64,000 nt of DNA from DATHBD01 sp035296325 (GCA_035296325.1 DATHBD010000023.1:248001-312000); one strand, 5' to 3'. Numbered from the stretch's first letter, positions 18,364-26,856 are shown. Notes: generated by a model not told the origin, from the letters alone. A program made the numbers and translations.

Positions 18364-19109
18364 CGCTTCGCTCCTGTCGTACCAAGCCAGTCCATCGCCT
18401 CGTCGACGACGGTGCCGGGAACCTCGTGTCCGCCGGCGAACTCGGCATAGTGCACCGGGTAGCCGCTGTCCCGCAACGTCGGCACAATGCGTCGGCTGCA
18501 CCGGTCGATCGGCAGCACTCGATCCGACCGACCGTGCGAGATGAAGCAGCCGGGTGGGTCGGCTGCCGGCGTCGCGGTACCCGAGGTGCCGGCGGCGAAG
18601 CCCGGGGAGAAGGCCAGGACCGCGTCGACCAGGTCACCGTTGCGCAGGCCCAGCGAGAGCGCGTACGAGGCGCCGTCGGAGAACCCGCCGATGACCAGCC
18701 CCGGCCGAGCCACCCGGTACGTACCGAGAATCCGGGTCAGCGCCTGCTGGATGCGCGTGACGTCGGGCCCGTACCCACCCCGGATCAGGTCCCACGTCGA
18801 GCCGACCGACTGCGGCGCGAACAACATCAACTGCCGCTCGTCGGCGTGCCCGATCAGCAGTTCCAGCCCGGCCGCGGCACTGCCGCCGGCGCCGTGCAGG
18901 AGCACGACCAGCCGGCTCGCCCCGGTCCGGGGCACGTACAGCAGGCCGACCGGACGGCCGTCCACATGCACGTCGCTACGCCCGGCCGGCGCAGCCTCCG
19001 GCCCGGCCGCCACCCGCCCCTCCGCCGGCCCGGCGGAGGGGTTCGGCAGCGCCAGCCGGCCGCGGGCCGCGTCCGGCAGCCGCTCCCCGGCCGCGGGTGT
19101 GTCCTGCAT
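18360..19109 (-). CDS. Alpha/beta hydrolase (phospholipase/carboxylesterase-like)
   Basis: A 249-residue hydrolase. The nucleophile elbow is IGGFSDGASYAL (Ser), the acid is in SHGRSDRVLP (Asp) and the base in FAGGHEVPG (His), so the triad is complete. LVVLLHGAGGSAAAG supplies the oxyanion hole. It resembles the predicted esterase/dienelactone hydrolase group. ATG 19109 is chosen because GGGGAG lies four bases upstream; an in-frame ATG at 19124 lacks a site. It is co-transcribed with the enolase-superfamily gene and may open a sugar lactone or ester (inference). Confidence 0.82.
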   Translation of the reverse strand: MQDTPAAGERLPDAARGRLALPNPSAGPAEGRVAAGPEAAPAGRSDVHVDGRPVGLLYVPRTGASRLVVLLHGAGGSAAAGLELLIGHADERQLMLFAPQSVGSTWDLIRGGYGPDVTRIQQALTRILGTYRVARPGLVIGGFSDGASYALSLGLRNGDLVDAVLAFSPGFAAGTSGTATPAADPPGCFISHGRSDRVLPIDRCSRRIVPTLRDSGYPVHYAEFAGGHEVPGTVVDEAMDWLGTTGAKR

Positions 19110-19253
19110 CGCGCTCCCCACCATGCCTGCGACCGGCGCATCCGTCGCCGGCTGTCATCTCCGGCTCCTACCCGGCTGGCGTTGCCGCACACCGGCGGGG
19201 CGGCGGTTTCGACCGCTCGTTTGGCTCGCTGCCGGCCTGGGCAGTCGACCTTC

Positions 19254-20018
19254 ATGATGCCGCTCTGGACCGGGCCCGCGGTCGCGCTGGTGACCCTTTT
19301 CGACGCTGACGGATCATTGGCGACCGAGGCGACGGCCGCACACGCGGCGCGCCTGGTCGAGCTGGGAGTGCGGGCCGTCGTCGTCAACGGCACCACGGGC
19401 GAGGCCGCGGCCATGACCGATGGGGAGCGTGCGGCACTGGTCACGGCGGTGAAGGCGGCCTGCCCGACGGTGCCGGTGGTCGCCGGCGCGTCGGGGGAGT
19501 GGTGGGAGCCGGCGACCACCCGGGTCGCGGCGGCCGTCAAGGCGGGCGCCGACGCGGTGCTCGTCGCGCCCCCGCGCTTCGGCGACTCGGTCGAGCAGTA
19601 CTACCGGCACGTCGCCGAGGCGGTGGCCGGCGTCCCCGTCCTGGCGTACAACTGGCCGGGTGTCGCGGGCGGGGAGGTCTCCGTCGACGCGCTGCCGGAG
19701 CTGCCGGTCGCCGGCGTCAAGGACTCCACCGCCAGCGCTGATCGGCTGATCCGCCAGATCGACCTGGCCTGGTCCGGCGCCGTCTACACCGGCTCGGCGG
19801 CGCTGATCGGGTTCACCGGGTGGGTGGGCGGGGCCGGCGCGATCGTGGGGGCCGCCAACTTCGTACCGGAGGAGTGCCTGGCCGCCTGGGACGGGGACGC
19901 GGCCGCGCAGCGTCGGGTGGTGCGCGCTGTCGCCGCGGCGGGTAGCCGGTTCCCCCGCAGCCTGAAGGAGGCCACGGCGCAGCGGTTCGGCACTCCGGCA
20001 ACCTGCCGGCTCGGCTGA
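19254..20018 (+). CDS. Dihydrodipicolinate synthase family aldolase
   Basis: A 254-residue class I aldolase of the DapA/NAL family. It has the pyruvate-binding motif VVNGTTGEAAAMT, the Tyr in VLAYNWPG and the Schiff-base Lys in VAGVKDSTAS. It is shorter than DapA by about 40 residues, lacking part of the C-terminal helices. Its position next to an aldonate-dehydratase-like gene suggests a 2-keto-3-deoxy sugar-acid aldolase rather than lysine biosynthesis (inference). The start is ATG 19254 or the adjacent ATG 19257. It is divergent from the esterase with about 145 bases between. A 12-base direct repeat runs through the stop codon region (about 20006-20040). Confidence 0.82.
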   Translation: MMPLWTGPAVALVTLFDADGSLATEATAAHAARLVELGVRAVVVNGTTGEAAAMTDGERAALVTAVKAACPTVPVVAGASGEWWEPATTRVAAAVKAGADAVLVAPPRFGDSVEQYYRHVAEAVAGVPVLAYNWPGVAGGEVSVDALPELPVAGVKDSTASADRLIRQIDLAWSGAVYTGSAALIGFTGWVGGAGAIVGAANFVPEECLAAWDGDAAAQRRVVRAVAAAGSRFPRSLKEATAQRFGTPATCRLG

Positions 20019-20056
20019 CGGCTCGGCTGAGGGCTCGGCTCAACCAGGGGCGGGGG

Positions 20057-21415
20057 TCAGCGGCAGGCGGATAGGCCCTGGAGCACGCCGCCGCGGTAGG
20101 CCGCGATCCGATCGAACGCGCTCACCTCGTTGGACGGGCTGGCCCGGCCGAATGCGATCAGCGCGGCCACCGCCTCGTCCAGATCGCCGGGGGAGAGCCG
20201 GACGCCGGTGTCCCTGGCGTCGCGGTTGAGCAGATCGGAGGTCCACGACCCGGCGAGGCAGTCGATCGCGGTCTGGCCCGCCCGGCCCTGCGTGCTCTCG
20301 CCCCGCCGGCCCTGTACGGCCTGCGCGAAGAGCCCGCCGATCAGCATGCCGACCGCGTTGTCGCCGATGCGTTCGTGCAGCCGGGGACCGAGCCCTCGAC
20401 CGTCGAACGCCACGAAGTTGCCGGATTCGCAGTAGAACGCGGTGTTCGCCGCCGCACCGGTCGAGGAGCGCCCGGCGCAGTCCGGAGGGTCCGCCGGGTT
20501 GAACTGCACGACCCGCAGCGGTTCCCAGGCGCGGCCGGCCAGCTGCGGGAACACCCGGGACCAGTACGCCTGGTTCTCCTCGGTGAGGGCCCGCACCGCG
20601 TCGTCGTAGGGCAGGTCACCTCCGGTCGCCGCCTCCTCCCGGGTGCTGAACGGGACCTCGGTCACCGGCAGGTTGTCGGCGCGGTACCTCGCGCAACGAT
20701 CGGCGCCCTGTTCGAACCCCTCCTGGAACGCGCGCACCCGGTCGAACGCGTTGCCGTGGGCCTGCGGCGCCAGCGCCGAACTTCCCGGCTCGTCGCGCAG
20801 CATCAGCATTCCGCCGAGCGCGTCGTCGAGCTCCTTCGGCTCCACCTTGTCGAAGCTCTGGGAGTTCCCGGCGTTGACGTCACCCACCCAGCTGCCGGCG
20901 AAGCAGTCAGCCTGCTGTTCCGCCACGATGGCGGGCTGCGTGCCCTGCTTGAGCCGTGCCTGCACCGCGTGGCCGTACTCGTGCGCCGCCACCACCGCCG
21001 CCAGCAGCGGGCCGAAGTTGGCGTACAGCTGCGGGATCAGCTGCTCCGCGTCCCAGGCGATGTAGTCGCCGGACGGGCAGTAGAAGGCGTTGGGCTGGTA
21101 CTCCACCGCCTGCGAGCCGCAGCGCGGCGGGGGGTCGTTGCGCGTGTACGGGTGCAAACCGCCCTGAACCGGCTGGAACCGTTCGCCGTTGGCGATCCGC
21201 GGGAAGGCGGACTCCCAGAAGCGCTCCACATCCTTGAGGGCGGTGTTCACCGTCTCATTGGCCTCCCGGCTGGATGCGGCGTTGCCCCGCGCCGGGCCGC
21301 CGCCATCCGTATCGTCGGACTGGCCGGAGCCGGACCAACGCACCGCACAACCGGCGACGGCGACCAGAGCCACCGCGACCACGATGGCGCGCTTCGCGGG
21401 GTGAGGGGCGCTCAC
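20057..21415 (-). CDS. Lipoprotein with two neutral-zinc-metallopeptidase-like domains
   Basis: A 452-residue exported lipoprotein. It starts at GTG 21415 behind GAGGAA. A hydrophobic stretch ends in the lipobox VAGC at residues about 20-24, so it should be anchored to the outer face of the membrane. Residues about 55-250 resemble the YpfJ-type putative neutral zinc metallopeptidase, with AAHEYGHAVQARL (HExxH) and EQQADCFAGSWVGDV. Residues about 265-450 repeat the same fold (TAFYCESGNFVAFD, AIDCLAGSWTSDLL), but the HExxH position reads GMLIGGLFAQAVQ, so the second domain cannot bind zinc. The function is unknown. It is divergent from the CYTH-CHAD gene. Confidence 0.85.
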   Translation of the reverse strand: MSAPHPAKRAIVVAVALVAVAGCAVRWSGSGQSDDTDGGGPARGNAASSREANETVNTALKDVERFWESAFPRIANGERFQPVQGGLHPYTRNDPPPRCGSQAVEYQPNAFYCPSGDYIAWDAEQLIPQLYANFGPLLAAVVAAHEYGHAVQARLKQGTQPAIVAEQQADCFAGSWVGDVNAGNSQSFDKVEPKELDDALGGMLMLRDEPGSSALAPQAHGNAFDRVRAFQEGFEQGADRCARYRADNLPVTEVPFSTREEAATGGDLPYDDAVRALTEENQAYWSRVFPQLAGRAWEPLRVVQFNPADPPDCAGRSSTGAAANTAFYCESGNFVAFDGRGLGPRLHERIGDNAVGMLIGGLFAQAVQGRRGESTQGRAGQTAIDCLAGSWTSDLLNRDARDTGVRLSPGDLDEAVAALIAFGRASPSNEVSAFDRIAAYRGGVLQGLSACR

Positions 21416-21556
21416 GGGCGGTTCCTCCGTCGGTATCGGCTGCGCGTTGCTGCGATGCTGAGCGGCTACCCAACGACCTCGGCTCAGAAACCGGGTAACG
21501 GCGACCGCGGCGCCGCTGCCGGTATGAAGCCGGCGCAGTGGGGGTAGGTGACGGTC

Positions 21557-23104
21557 ATGGATGTAGCTACCGAATCCGAACGCAAATATCAGACGCCGAA
21601 GAAGTTCACCTTTCCCGACCTCGCCGGGCTGGCGAAGAAGGCCGGGATCACGCAGTGCGGGGACGTGGCGACCCACGAGCTGGACGCCACCTACTTCGAC
21701 ACCGAGGATCTGCGGCTGGCGCGCAACCGGATCACGCTGCGCCGCCGCAGCGGCGGCACCGACGAGGGTTGGCACCTCAAGACGCCTGGTGGCGGCGACG
21801 ACCGGACCGAGCACCGACTGCCGTTGACCGACGACGAACAGGTGCCGGACGAGTTGCTCGCCCTGGTGCGCGCGGTCGTCCGGGACCGGCCGCTCCGCCC
21901 GGTGGCCCGGCTGCGGACCCGGCGCCGGGAGTACCCGTTGCAGGACGAAACCGGTCGGGTGCTCGCCCTGCTCGCCGACGACCGGGTCCATGCCGACGCC
22001 TTCGACCAGCAGCAGAACTGGCGCGAGGTCGAGGTCGAGCTGGTCGAGGGCGACCGCCCGGTGCTGAAGGCGCTGGACAAGCGGCTCCGTGCGGCCGGAG
22101 CGGCCCCGGCCACCGGCCCGTCCAAGCTCGCCCGCGCGCTCGGCGACCGGCTGTCGCAGCGCCCGCCGGCTGCCGGCGCCGACGGAAAGCAGCCCAGGGC
22201 GGTCCGGGCGGTCGTGGCGTACGTGCGCGAACAGCGCGATGCGATCATCGCCAATGACGCGGCGGTACGCCGTGGCGACCCCGCCGCCGTGCACGCCATG
22301 CGGGTGGCGACCCGCCGCCTGCGGAGCACGTTCCGCACCTTCCGCGGCGGGTTGTGGGAACGGGAGCGCACCGAGGCCCTGCGCGGTGAGCTGTCCTGGC
22401 TCGCCGACAAGCTGGGCGGCGTGCGCGACCGTCAGGTCATGGCGGCCCGCCTGCACAAGGCGGTGGCCGCGGAGCCGCCCGAGGTGGTCGTCGGACCGGT
22501 CGACGAGCGCATCGCCGAGCAACTCGACAGCGACCTTCAGGATGGCCGGCAGGAACTCGACCGGGCTCTCGGAGAAGCACGCTACTTCGCGCTGCTCGAC
22601 GAGCTGGACCGGTTGGTCGACGACCCACCCGCCACCGGCGTGCGTGGCCGGTGGGTGCGTCGCAAGGCGGTGGGGCCCCTGCGCCGCGCCGACGACCTGC
22701 TCGATCAGGCAACGGCCCCGGCCGGCGCGGCGCAGGAAGCCGACCCCGAGGCTGCCAGCGACCGGGAGCACGACCGGAATGAGCACCTGCACGACGCGCG
22801 GAAGGCCTACAAGCAGGCCCGGTACGCCGTCGAGGTGTTCGTGCCGCTGGAGGGCGCACCCGCGCGGCAACTGGTGAAGCGGCTCGTCGCGCTGCAGGAC
22901 GTGCTGGGTGATCACCAGGATTCAGTGATCACCGGTGAGCTGCTGCGGGAGTACGCCGACCGGGCCCACACCGCCGGCGAGAGCGCGTTCACCTACGGCG
23001 TCCTGTACGCGCGGCAGCAGGCCGCCGGTGAGGCCGTCCTGGCCCGTCTACCCGAAACGCGGCACGCGGCGGCAAGTCGAAAGCTGCGCAGCTGGCTGCG
23101 CTGA
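21557..23104 (+). CDS. CYTH and CHAD domain protein
   Basis: A 515-residue cytosolic protein. The N-terminal CYTH domain (about 1-200) carries the ExExK signature as ESERK, a triphosphate tunnel metalloenzyme fold. The C-terminal CHAD domain (about 215-510) is alpha-helical, with conserved His and Arg in VHAMRVATRRLRSTFRTF and LHDARKAYKQARYAVEVF. CHAD domains bind polyphosphate in other systems, which fits the polyphosphate kinase elsewhere in the window, though a link is inference. ATG 21557 is chosen because AGGTGA lies five bases upstream; a GTG nine bases earlier is in frame. Confidence 0.9.
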   Translation: MDVATESERKYQTPKKFTFPDLAGLAKKAGITQCGDVATHELDATYFDTEDLRLARNRITLRRRSGGTDEGWHLKTPGGGDDRTEHRLPLTDDEQVPDELLALVRAVVRDRPLRPVARLRTRRREYPLQDETGRVLALLADDRVHADAFDQQQNWREVEVELVEGDRPVLKALDKRLRAAGAAPATGPSKLARALGDRLSQRPPAAGADGKQPRAVRAVVAYVREQRDAIIANDAAVRRGDPAAVHAMRVATRRLRSTFRTFRGGLWERERTEALRGELSWLADKLGGVRDRQVMAARLHKAVAAEPPEVVVGPVDERIAEQLDSDLQDGRQELDRALGEARYFALLDELDRLVDDPPATGVRGRWVRRKAVGPLRRADDLLDQATAPAGAAQEADPEAASDREHDRNEHLHDARKAYKQARYAVEVFVPLEGAPARQLVKRLVALQDVLGDHQDSVITGELLREYADRAHTAGESAFTYGVLYARQQAAGEAVLARLPETRHAAASRKLRSWLR

Positions 23105-23121
23105 TCATGGGACGAACCGCG

Positions 23122-23152
23122 ACCGGCCACCCCTTTGTCAGGGGTGGCCGGT
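23122..23152. terminator. Bidirectional intrinsic terminator-like hairpin
   Basis: A perfect 13-bp stem (23122-23134 with 23140-23152) and a five-base TTGTC loop sit between the convergent CHAD and L36 genes. There is no long T tract, as is usual in high-GC actinobacteria. Confidence 0.7.
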
Positions 23153-23169
23153 TCGGACGTGGCGCGCGA

Positions 23170-23292
23170 TCAGCCCTGGCGGCTGCTCCAGCGCGCGTTT
23201 CTCCGGTTGATGACGAAGGTGCGGCCGCGACGACGTACCACGATCGAGCCGGCCTTCTGCTTGAGCGACCTGAGCGAGTTTCTGACCTTCAT
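23170..23292 (-). CDS. rpmJ2: Ribosomal protein bL36, zinc-free (C-minus) type
   Basis: A 40-residue basic protein beginning MKVRNSLRSLKQKAG and continuing VVRRRGRTFVINRRNARW, which is bL36 of the second (YkgO-like) type. It has none of the Cys residues that bind zinc in ordinary L36. Such copies replace the zinc form of the protein in the large ribosomal subunit when zinc is scarce and are commonly under Zur control. Here it is alone, without the L28, L33, S14 or S18 paralogues it often accompanies. GGAGGA lies six bases before ATG 23292, which fixes the start. Confidence 0.9.
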   Translation of the reverse strand: MKVRNSLRSLKQKAGSIVVRRRGRTFVINRRNARWSSRQG

Positions 23293-23425
23293 GACGGTTC
23301 CTCCAGACGCCCCCGATAACGGCCGGGGACGGTGCGAAATTCCCGGCCGGCACGTTGCGCTCGGAGGCCGTCCCACCGGCTCATCTCCGACTGCCGAGCC
23401 CGTTTTCAGCCATGATCCGGCCGTA

Positions 23426-24120
23426 TCAGCCGACTCTGGATGTGGCCCGTAGGGACTCGGTGAAGGCGGCGACCTCGATCCGCTGGCGGGCCCGCTGCGC
23501 CGCGGCCACCGGGTCGGCGTGGACCTCGTTGACGTGCACGTGAGCGATGTCGAGTTCGGCCAGCAGACGCAGCTCGATGTCCTCCTCCGAAAGCGCGTGG
23601 CCGTAGCAGACGACGTCCTGCGGGGTCAGCAACGGCACGACCGGTCCAAGGCTGCTACTTCGGCGACATGGCCGGGCACGGCCAGCAGGTGGGCGAGGCC
23701 CATCGCGTCGAGGTTGCCGTTCGGTCAGGTGGCTTGCGTGTACAGGTCGGGCCCGCCGTCGCAGTACAACAGCGCCGGGCGAAGCCCACGGTGCCGGAAA
23801 CCGGCGATCACGCCGATCGTGATCGAGCAGTCGCCGCCGATCACCAGAGGAATCTGCCCGGCATCCAGAATCCTGGCGACGCCGGCCGCCGTCTCGGTGG
23901 CGACCAGAGCCACCGCCGATGCGTTCTTGGCGTCGGGCCGCTCGGTGTCAGGGCGCCAACGGAACGCCGTGACATCGCCATGGTCCTGCGCCGCACCCGG
24001 CAAAGGTCCACCAGCCCGGCATTTCGAATCGCCTCGGGCCCCTTCTCCAACCCAGGTGTGCGCGCCGGCACTCGACGGCACGCCGAGCACTCCCCATCGC
24101 CATCCATGGTCGTGATAGTC
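23426..24120 (-). pseudogene. Decayed arginase/agmatinase-family gene
   Basis: Arginase-family sequence is spread over several reading frames on this strand. It begins GVLGVPSSAGAHT near 24090, shifts frame to GLEKGPEAIRNAGLVDL (about 24050-24005) and shifts back to GAAQDHGDVTAFRW. It then continues through the metal-site region PLVIGGDCSITIG and YCDGGPDLYT. A TGA stop interrupts it at about 23725, where the family usually reads on. A further frame change near 23640 leads to PLLTPQDVVCYGHALSEED and on to the end. The block with the conserved DGHxD metal site reads CDGGPD. At least three frameshifts and one nonsense codon make function very unlikely. Sequencing error could explain one lesion but not all. 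Confidence 0.8.
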
Positions 24121-24172
24121 GCACGGCCCACCGACAGGAACGGCTCCCGCAAACTGCTGCGGGCGAGGCTCC

Positions 24173-24721
24173 CTACCGGGGCGAAACCGGGGCGGGCACC
24201 GCCAACCGTTCGGCGTACCGGTCGTGGAGTTCCGACCAGCCGTACCGCAGCGCGTCCTCGCCCCGGATGGCCCCGACCGGCCGGCCGTCAAGCAGCTGTT
24301 CCGCGACGACGAGGCAGAGATGCCAGCCGGCGGCGACCTTGGGCAGCCAGTCCGGGTCGCTGACCGTGTGGTGCAGGGTGAGCCTGGTACCCGCGTCAGT
24401 GGCGGTGAGTTCCCACCGCAGCAGATCGGTTCCCCATGTGTGCTCCAGGAGCGTCGGCGGCTCGGCGCGGTGGATCGACGCCGGCAGGTCGACCGTGGTG
24501 TCGCCGTCGATCATCAGTAGCGTGGCATCGCCGGCCGTGCCAAGGTTCCGGTTGGCGGTGAATGGCGCCCACTCCCGAAGCTGCTCCGCCTCGGTGAGTG
24601 CAGCCCACACCCGCTCCGGGGGATGCGCGAGATCGCGTGTGAAGACGAGCGTCCACCGGTCACCGGCTGTGCTGCAGTCGACGGCCGCGAGAGGCCCTGG
24701 CCGGAACGGCTCTGCGCTCAT
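24173..24721 (-). CDS. SRPBCC (AHSA1-like) domain protein
   Basis: A 182-residue helix-grip protein with RDLAHPPERVWAALTEAEQLREWAPFTANR and the later segment LRWELTATDAGTRLTLHHTV, typical of the AHSA1 family. Its ATG at 24721 overlaps the stop of the ArsR gene as ATGA, and AGGAG precedes it. It is the second ArsR-coupled SRPBCC gene in the window (the other is at 13574) but the two are not close copies. The ligand is unknown. Confidence 0.87.
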   Translation of the reverse strand: MSAEPFRPGPLAAVDCSTAGDRWTLVFTRDLAHPPERVWAALTEAEQLREWAPFTANRNLGTAGDATLLMIDGDTTVDLPASIHRAEPPTLLEHTWGTDLLRWELTATDAGTRLTLHHTVSDPDWLPKVAAGWHLCLVVAEQLLDGRPVGAIRGEDALRYGWSELHDRYAERLAVPAPVSPR

Positions 24722-25032
24722 GATCGCTCCTGATTCTCGAGATGACGTTCGAGTGCGTCGAGGTGGTGCTGCCACAGCCGGCGGTACGGCACGAGCCATC
24801 CGTCGACCGCCCGCAACGGCTCGACGTCGATGCGGTAGATGCGCTGTTGCGCGGCCGTGCGGCAGGAGACGAAGCCGTTCTCCCGCAGCACCTTCAGATG
24901 CTTCGACACCGTCGGCTGGCTCATCCCGAGCGCGCCGACCAGCTCACCGACGCTGCGCTCCGACGTCGCCAGCTCGTCGAGGATCCGGCGCCGGGTCGGC
25001 TCGGCAAGTACGGCGAAGGCATCCCCGGGCAC
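24718..25032 (-). CDS. ArsR-family transcriptional regulator
   Basis: A 104-residue winged-helix protein with AVLAEPTRRRILDELATSERSVGELVGALGMSQPTVSKHLKVLREN. No metal-binding Cys pair is seen. The start is set at GTG 25032 because the residues upstream do not resemble the family, and a TTGACA/CATATT promoter places the transcription start at or within a base or two of this GTG (a leaderless message). An upstream TTG at 25068 is part of that promoter's -35 box. It is translationally coupled to the SRPBCC gene that follows. Confidence 0.85.
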   Translation of the reverse strand: MPGDAFAVLAEPTRRRILDELATSERSVGELVGALGMSQPTVSKHLKVLRENGFVSCRTAAQQRIYRIDVEPLRAVDGWLVPYRRLWQHHLDALERHLENQERS

Positions 25033-25038
25033 CAAATG

Positions 25039-25068
25039 AATATGTCCCACAGGGTATATACCTGTCAA
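25039..25068 (-). promoter_or_regulatory. Leaderless promoter with embedded palindromic operator
   Basis: On the minus strand a perfect TTGACA (-35, 25068-25063) is followed by an 18-base spacer and CATATT (-10, 25044-25039). The GTG of the ArsR gene lies seven bases after the -10. The spacer opens with the perfect 10-bp palindrome GGTATATACC (25053-25062), an excellent place for the repressor to bind and block RNA polymerase. Binding by this ArsR protein is inference. Confidence 0.65.
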
Positions 25069-25357
25069 GGCATACGCCTCCGATACGGGACCCGGCCATG
25101 GGGCACCGGTCCTGCGTCCCTGGCCGGTGTCACCACCCGAGGCACCCGCAGATCATGGAAAATACGGCACCGCTATTGGTGCCTCAGCTTCCAAGATCCG
25201 GCCAGGCGGCGGGCAGCGGAGGTGGTGTCGACCGGCTCACCGAGGACATCTGGGCCGGTCCGGTCGGGGGAGGGTCGGACACCGCGGTGCACGGGACAGC
25301 CAGCGGCGTTCTCGGCGCCAGTTTGACCTCACGCCCCGGGTCGCCGAAGGTGATCAG
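25069..25357. other. Divergent intergenic region before the LigD-type gene
   Basis: No gene is seen here between the ArsR promoter and the polymerase-domain gene. The only structure noticed is an 8-bp inverted repeat, GAGGCACC (25139-25146) and GGTGCCTC (25178-25185), around a comparatively AT-rich centre that may hold the rightward promoter. Confidence 0.4.
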
Positions 25358-26317
25358 ATGGGTGCGAGCGACGAGGTACGGGACGGGGTGCCGCTGACCA
25401 ACCTCGACCAGCCGCTGTTCGACGGGGCGGACGCCACCAAGCGTGATCTGCTGGACTACCTGGACGCGGTGGCGGACCGGATCCTGCCGGTGCTGCGGGA
25501 GCGACCCCTGTCGGTGATCCGGGTGCGCAGTGGGCAGGCCGCATTCATGCAGAAGAACGTCCCCCGGTACACGCCGGAGTGGGTGCCTACCGTCGGGGTG
25601 TGGGCGGAGAGTTCCAAGCGCGAGGTGTCGTACGCGCTCTGCAACGACCGCCGCACCCTGCTCTGGTTCGGCAACCAGCGAGCGGTGGAGTACCACCCGA
25701 CGCTCTCCCGCGCCGGTTCCTGGGACCGTCCGACCGACCTCATCCTGGATCTCGACCCGCCCGACGGGGACGCGTTCCGGCTCGCCGTCGCCGCCGCCCT
25801 CCTGGTCCGTCGGGCCCTGGCCGACGCCGGCATGGCCGGCGCGGTCAAGACCAGCGGGTCGAAGGGCGTGCACGTGTTCGTCCCACTCGACGGGGCAGCG
25901 ACGATCGAGGAGGTCGCGGCGGCCACCCGTGCGGTCGCGGCGCGGGCCGAGCGGCTCGATCCCGAACTCGCCACCACGGCGTTCGTCCGGGACGACCGGG
26001 CCGGCAAGGTGTTCCTCGACTCCACCAGGGCCGGCGGCGCAACGGTTGCGGCCGCCTACAGTCCGCGCATCCGGCCCGGCGTTCCGGTGTCGTATCCGCT
26101 GGCCTGGGACGAGTTGGAGGACGTCACGCCGACGGACTTCACCCTGCGCACCGCCGTGCGGCTGCTCGCCGGTCGTGATCGCTGGGCCGAGCTGATGCCT
26201 GCTCCCCAGCCGCTCGACCCTGGCCTGATCGAGGAGGGCCGCACGATCCCGGTGGCCCGCGTCCAGGCGATGCATGAGGGCAAGCGCCGTGCCCGGGCGC
26301 GTCGCGGCGACGGGTGA
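25358..26317 (+). CDS. LigD-type polymerase/primase domain protein (non-homologous end joining family)
   Basis: A 319-residue protein matching the polymerase domain of bacterial DNA ligase D. It shows QKNVPRYTPEWV near residue 67, the metal-binding motif LILDLDPPDGD near 130 and the nucleotide-binding segment VKTSGSKGVHVFVPL near 165. The downstream segment KVFLDSTRAGG is also characteristic. It contains no ligase or nuclease domain, so it is a stand-alone polymerase as found in many actinobacteria. Such proteins add ribo- or deoxynucleotides at break ends. The start is ATG 25358 after GAAGG. No Ku or ligase gene is nearby. Confidence 0.88.
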   Translation: MGASDEVRDGVPLTNLDQPLFDGADATKRDLLDYLDAVADRILPVLRERPLSVIRVRSGQAAFMQKNVPRYTPEWVPTVGVWAESSKREVSYALCNDRRTLLWFGNQRAVEYHPTLSRAGSWDRPTDLILDLDPPDGDAFRLAVAAALLVRRALADAGMAGAVKTSGSKGVHVFVPLDGAATIEEVAAATRAVAARAERLDPELATTAFVRDDRAGKVFLDSTRAGGATVAAAYSPRIRPGVPVSYPLAWDELEDVTPTDFTLRTAVRLLAGRDRWAELMPAPQPLDPGLIEEGRTIPVARVQAMHEGKRRARARRGDG

Positions 26318-26376
26318 CGGCGCCGCCGCGGTTCTACAATGCGGTGGGAACGGGCCGCTGAGGTGGTGAGATATCC

Positions 26377-26763
26377 ATGCCCGACTGGTACGAGTCGTTG
26401 GTCGACCGTCAAATTCGCGAGGCGCAGGAACGCGGAGACTTCGACAACCTTCCGGGCGCGGGGAAGCCGCTGCCGGACCGGGGCGAGGCGTATGACGAGA
26501 ACTGGTGGATCAAGGGCCTGGTCCGGCGGGAGCATCTCACCGGGCTCGCGCCCACGACGCTGCGTATCCGCCGCGAGGTCGAGGAGTTGACGCAGACGTT
26601 GGCCACGAAGTCGTCAGAGTGGTCGGTTCGCGCGGCGATGAAGGAACTCAACGAGCGGATCGAGCAGGCCAACCGGGGATTCGTCGACGGCCCGCCGGTG
26701 GTGCTACGCCCCGTCGATGTCGACGAGGCCGTGCGGGTCTGGCGGCGGCTGAAAGGTCAGTGA
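26377..26763 (+). CDS. DUF1992 (DnaJ-homologue subfamily C28 conserved region) protein
   Basis: A 128-residue protein with the opening WYESLVDRQIREAQERGDFDNLPGAGKPL, the diagnostic block of DUF1992, and a downstream helical region. The same block occurs in eukaryotic DNAJC28, but this protein has no J domain. The function is unknown. The start is ATG 26377, close to the upstream polymerase-domain gene (59 bases) in the same direction. Confidence 0.87.
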   Translation: MPDWYESLVDRQIREAQERGDFDNLPGAGKPLPDRGEAYDENWWIKGLVRREHLTGLAPTTLRIRREVEELTQTLATKSSEWSVRAAMKELNERIEQANRGFVDGPPVVLRPVDVDEAVRVWRRLKGQ

Positions 26764-26856
26764 CCCTCCGCCTGCCGGCCGCGCGCCGGGTGGCGCCGCG
26801 TTTGGGCAGGCAGCGATAGGGGCAGATATCTTGCATCCGCGCTGAAGGAGGACGTT

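Noticed and set aside
21416..22915. N-terminal extension of the metallopeptidase lipoprotein frame by about 500 codons
   Set aside because: It lies antisense to the CYTH-CHAD gene and the real start at 21415 has a ribosome-binding site followed by a lipoprotein signal.
23293..23425. A Zur box before the zinc-free L36 gene
   Set aside because: A GTTTTCA half-site is present near 23402, but there is no matching second half, so no site is claimed.
24173..25032. The two ArsR-SRPBCC modules being a recent duplication
   Set aside because: The protein pairs share only family-level similarity and differ in gene order and downstream partners.
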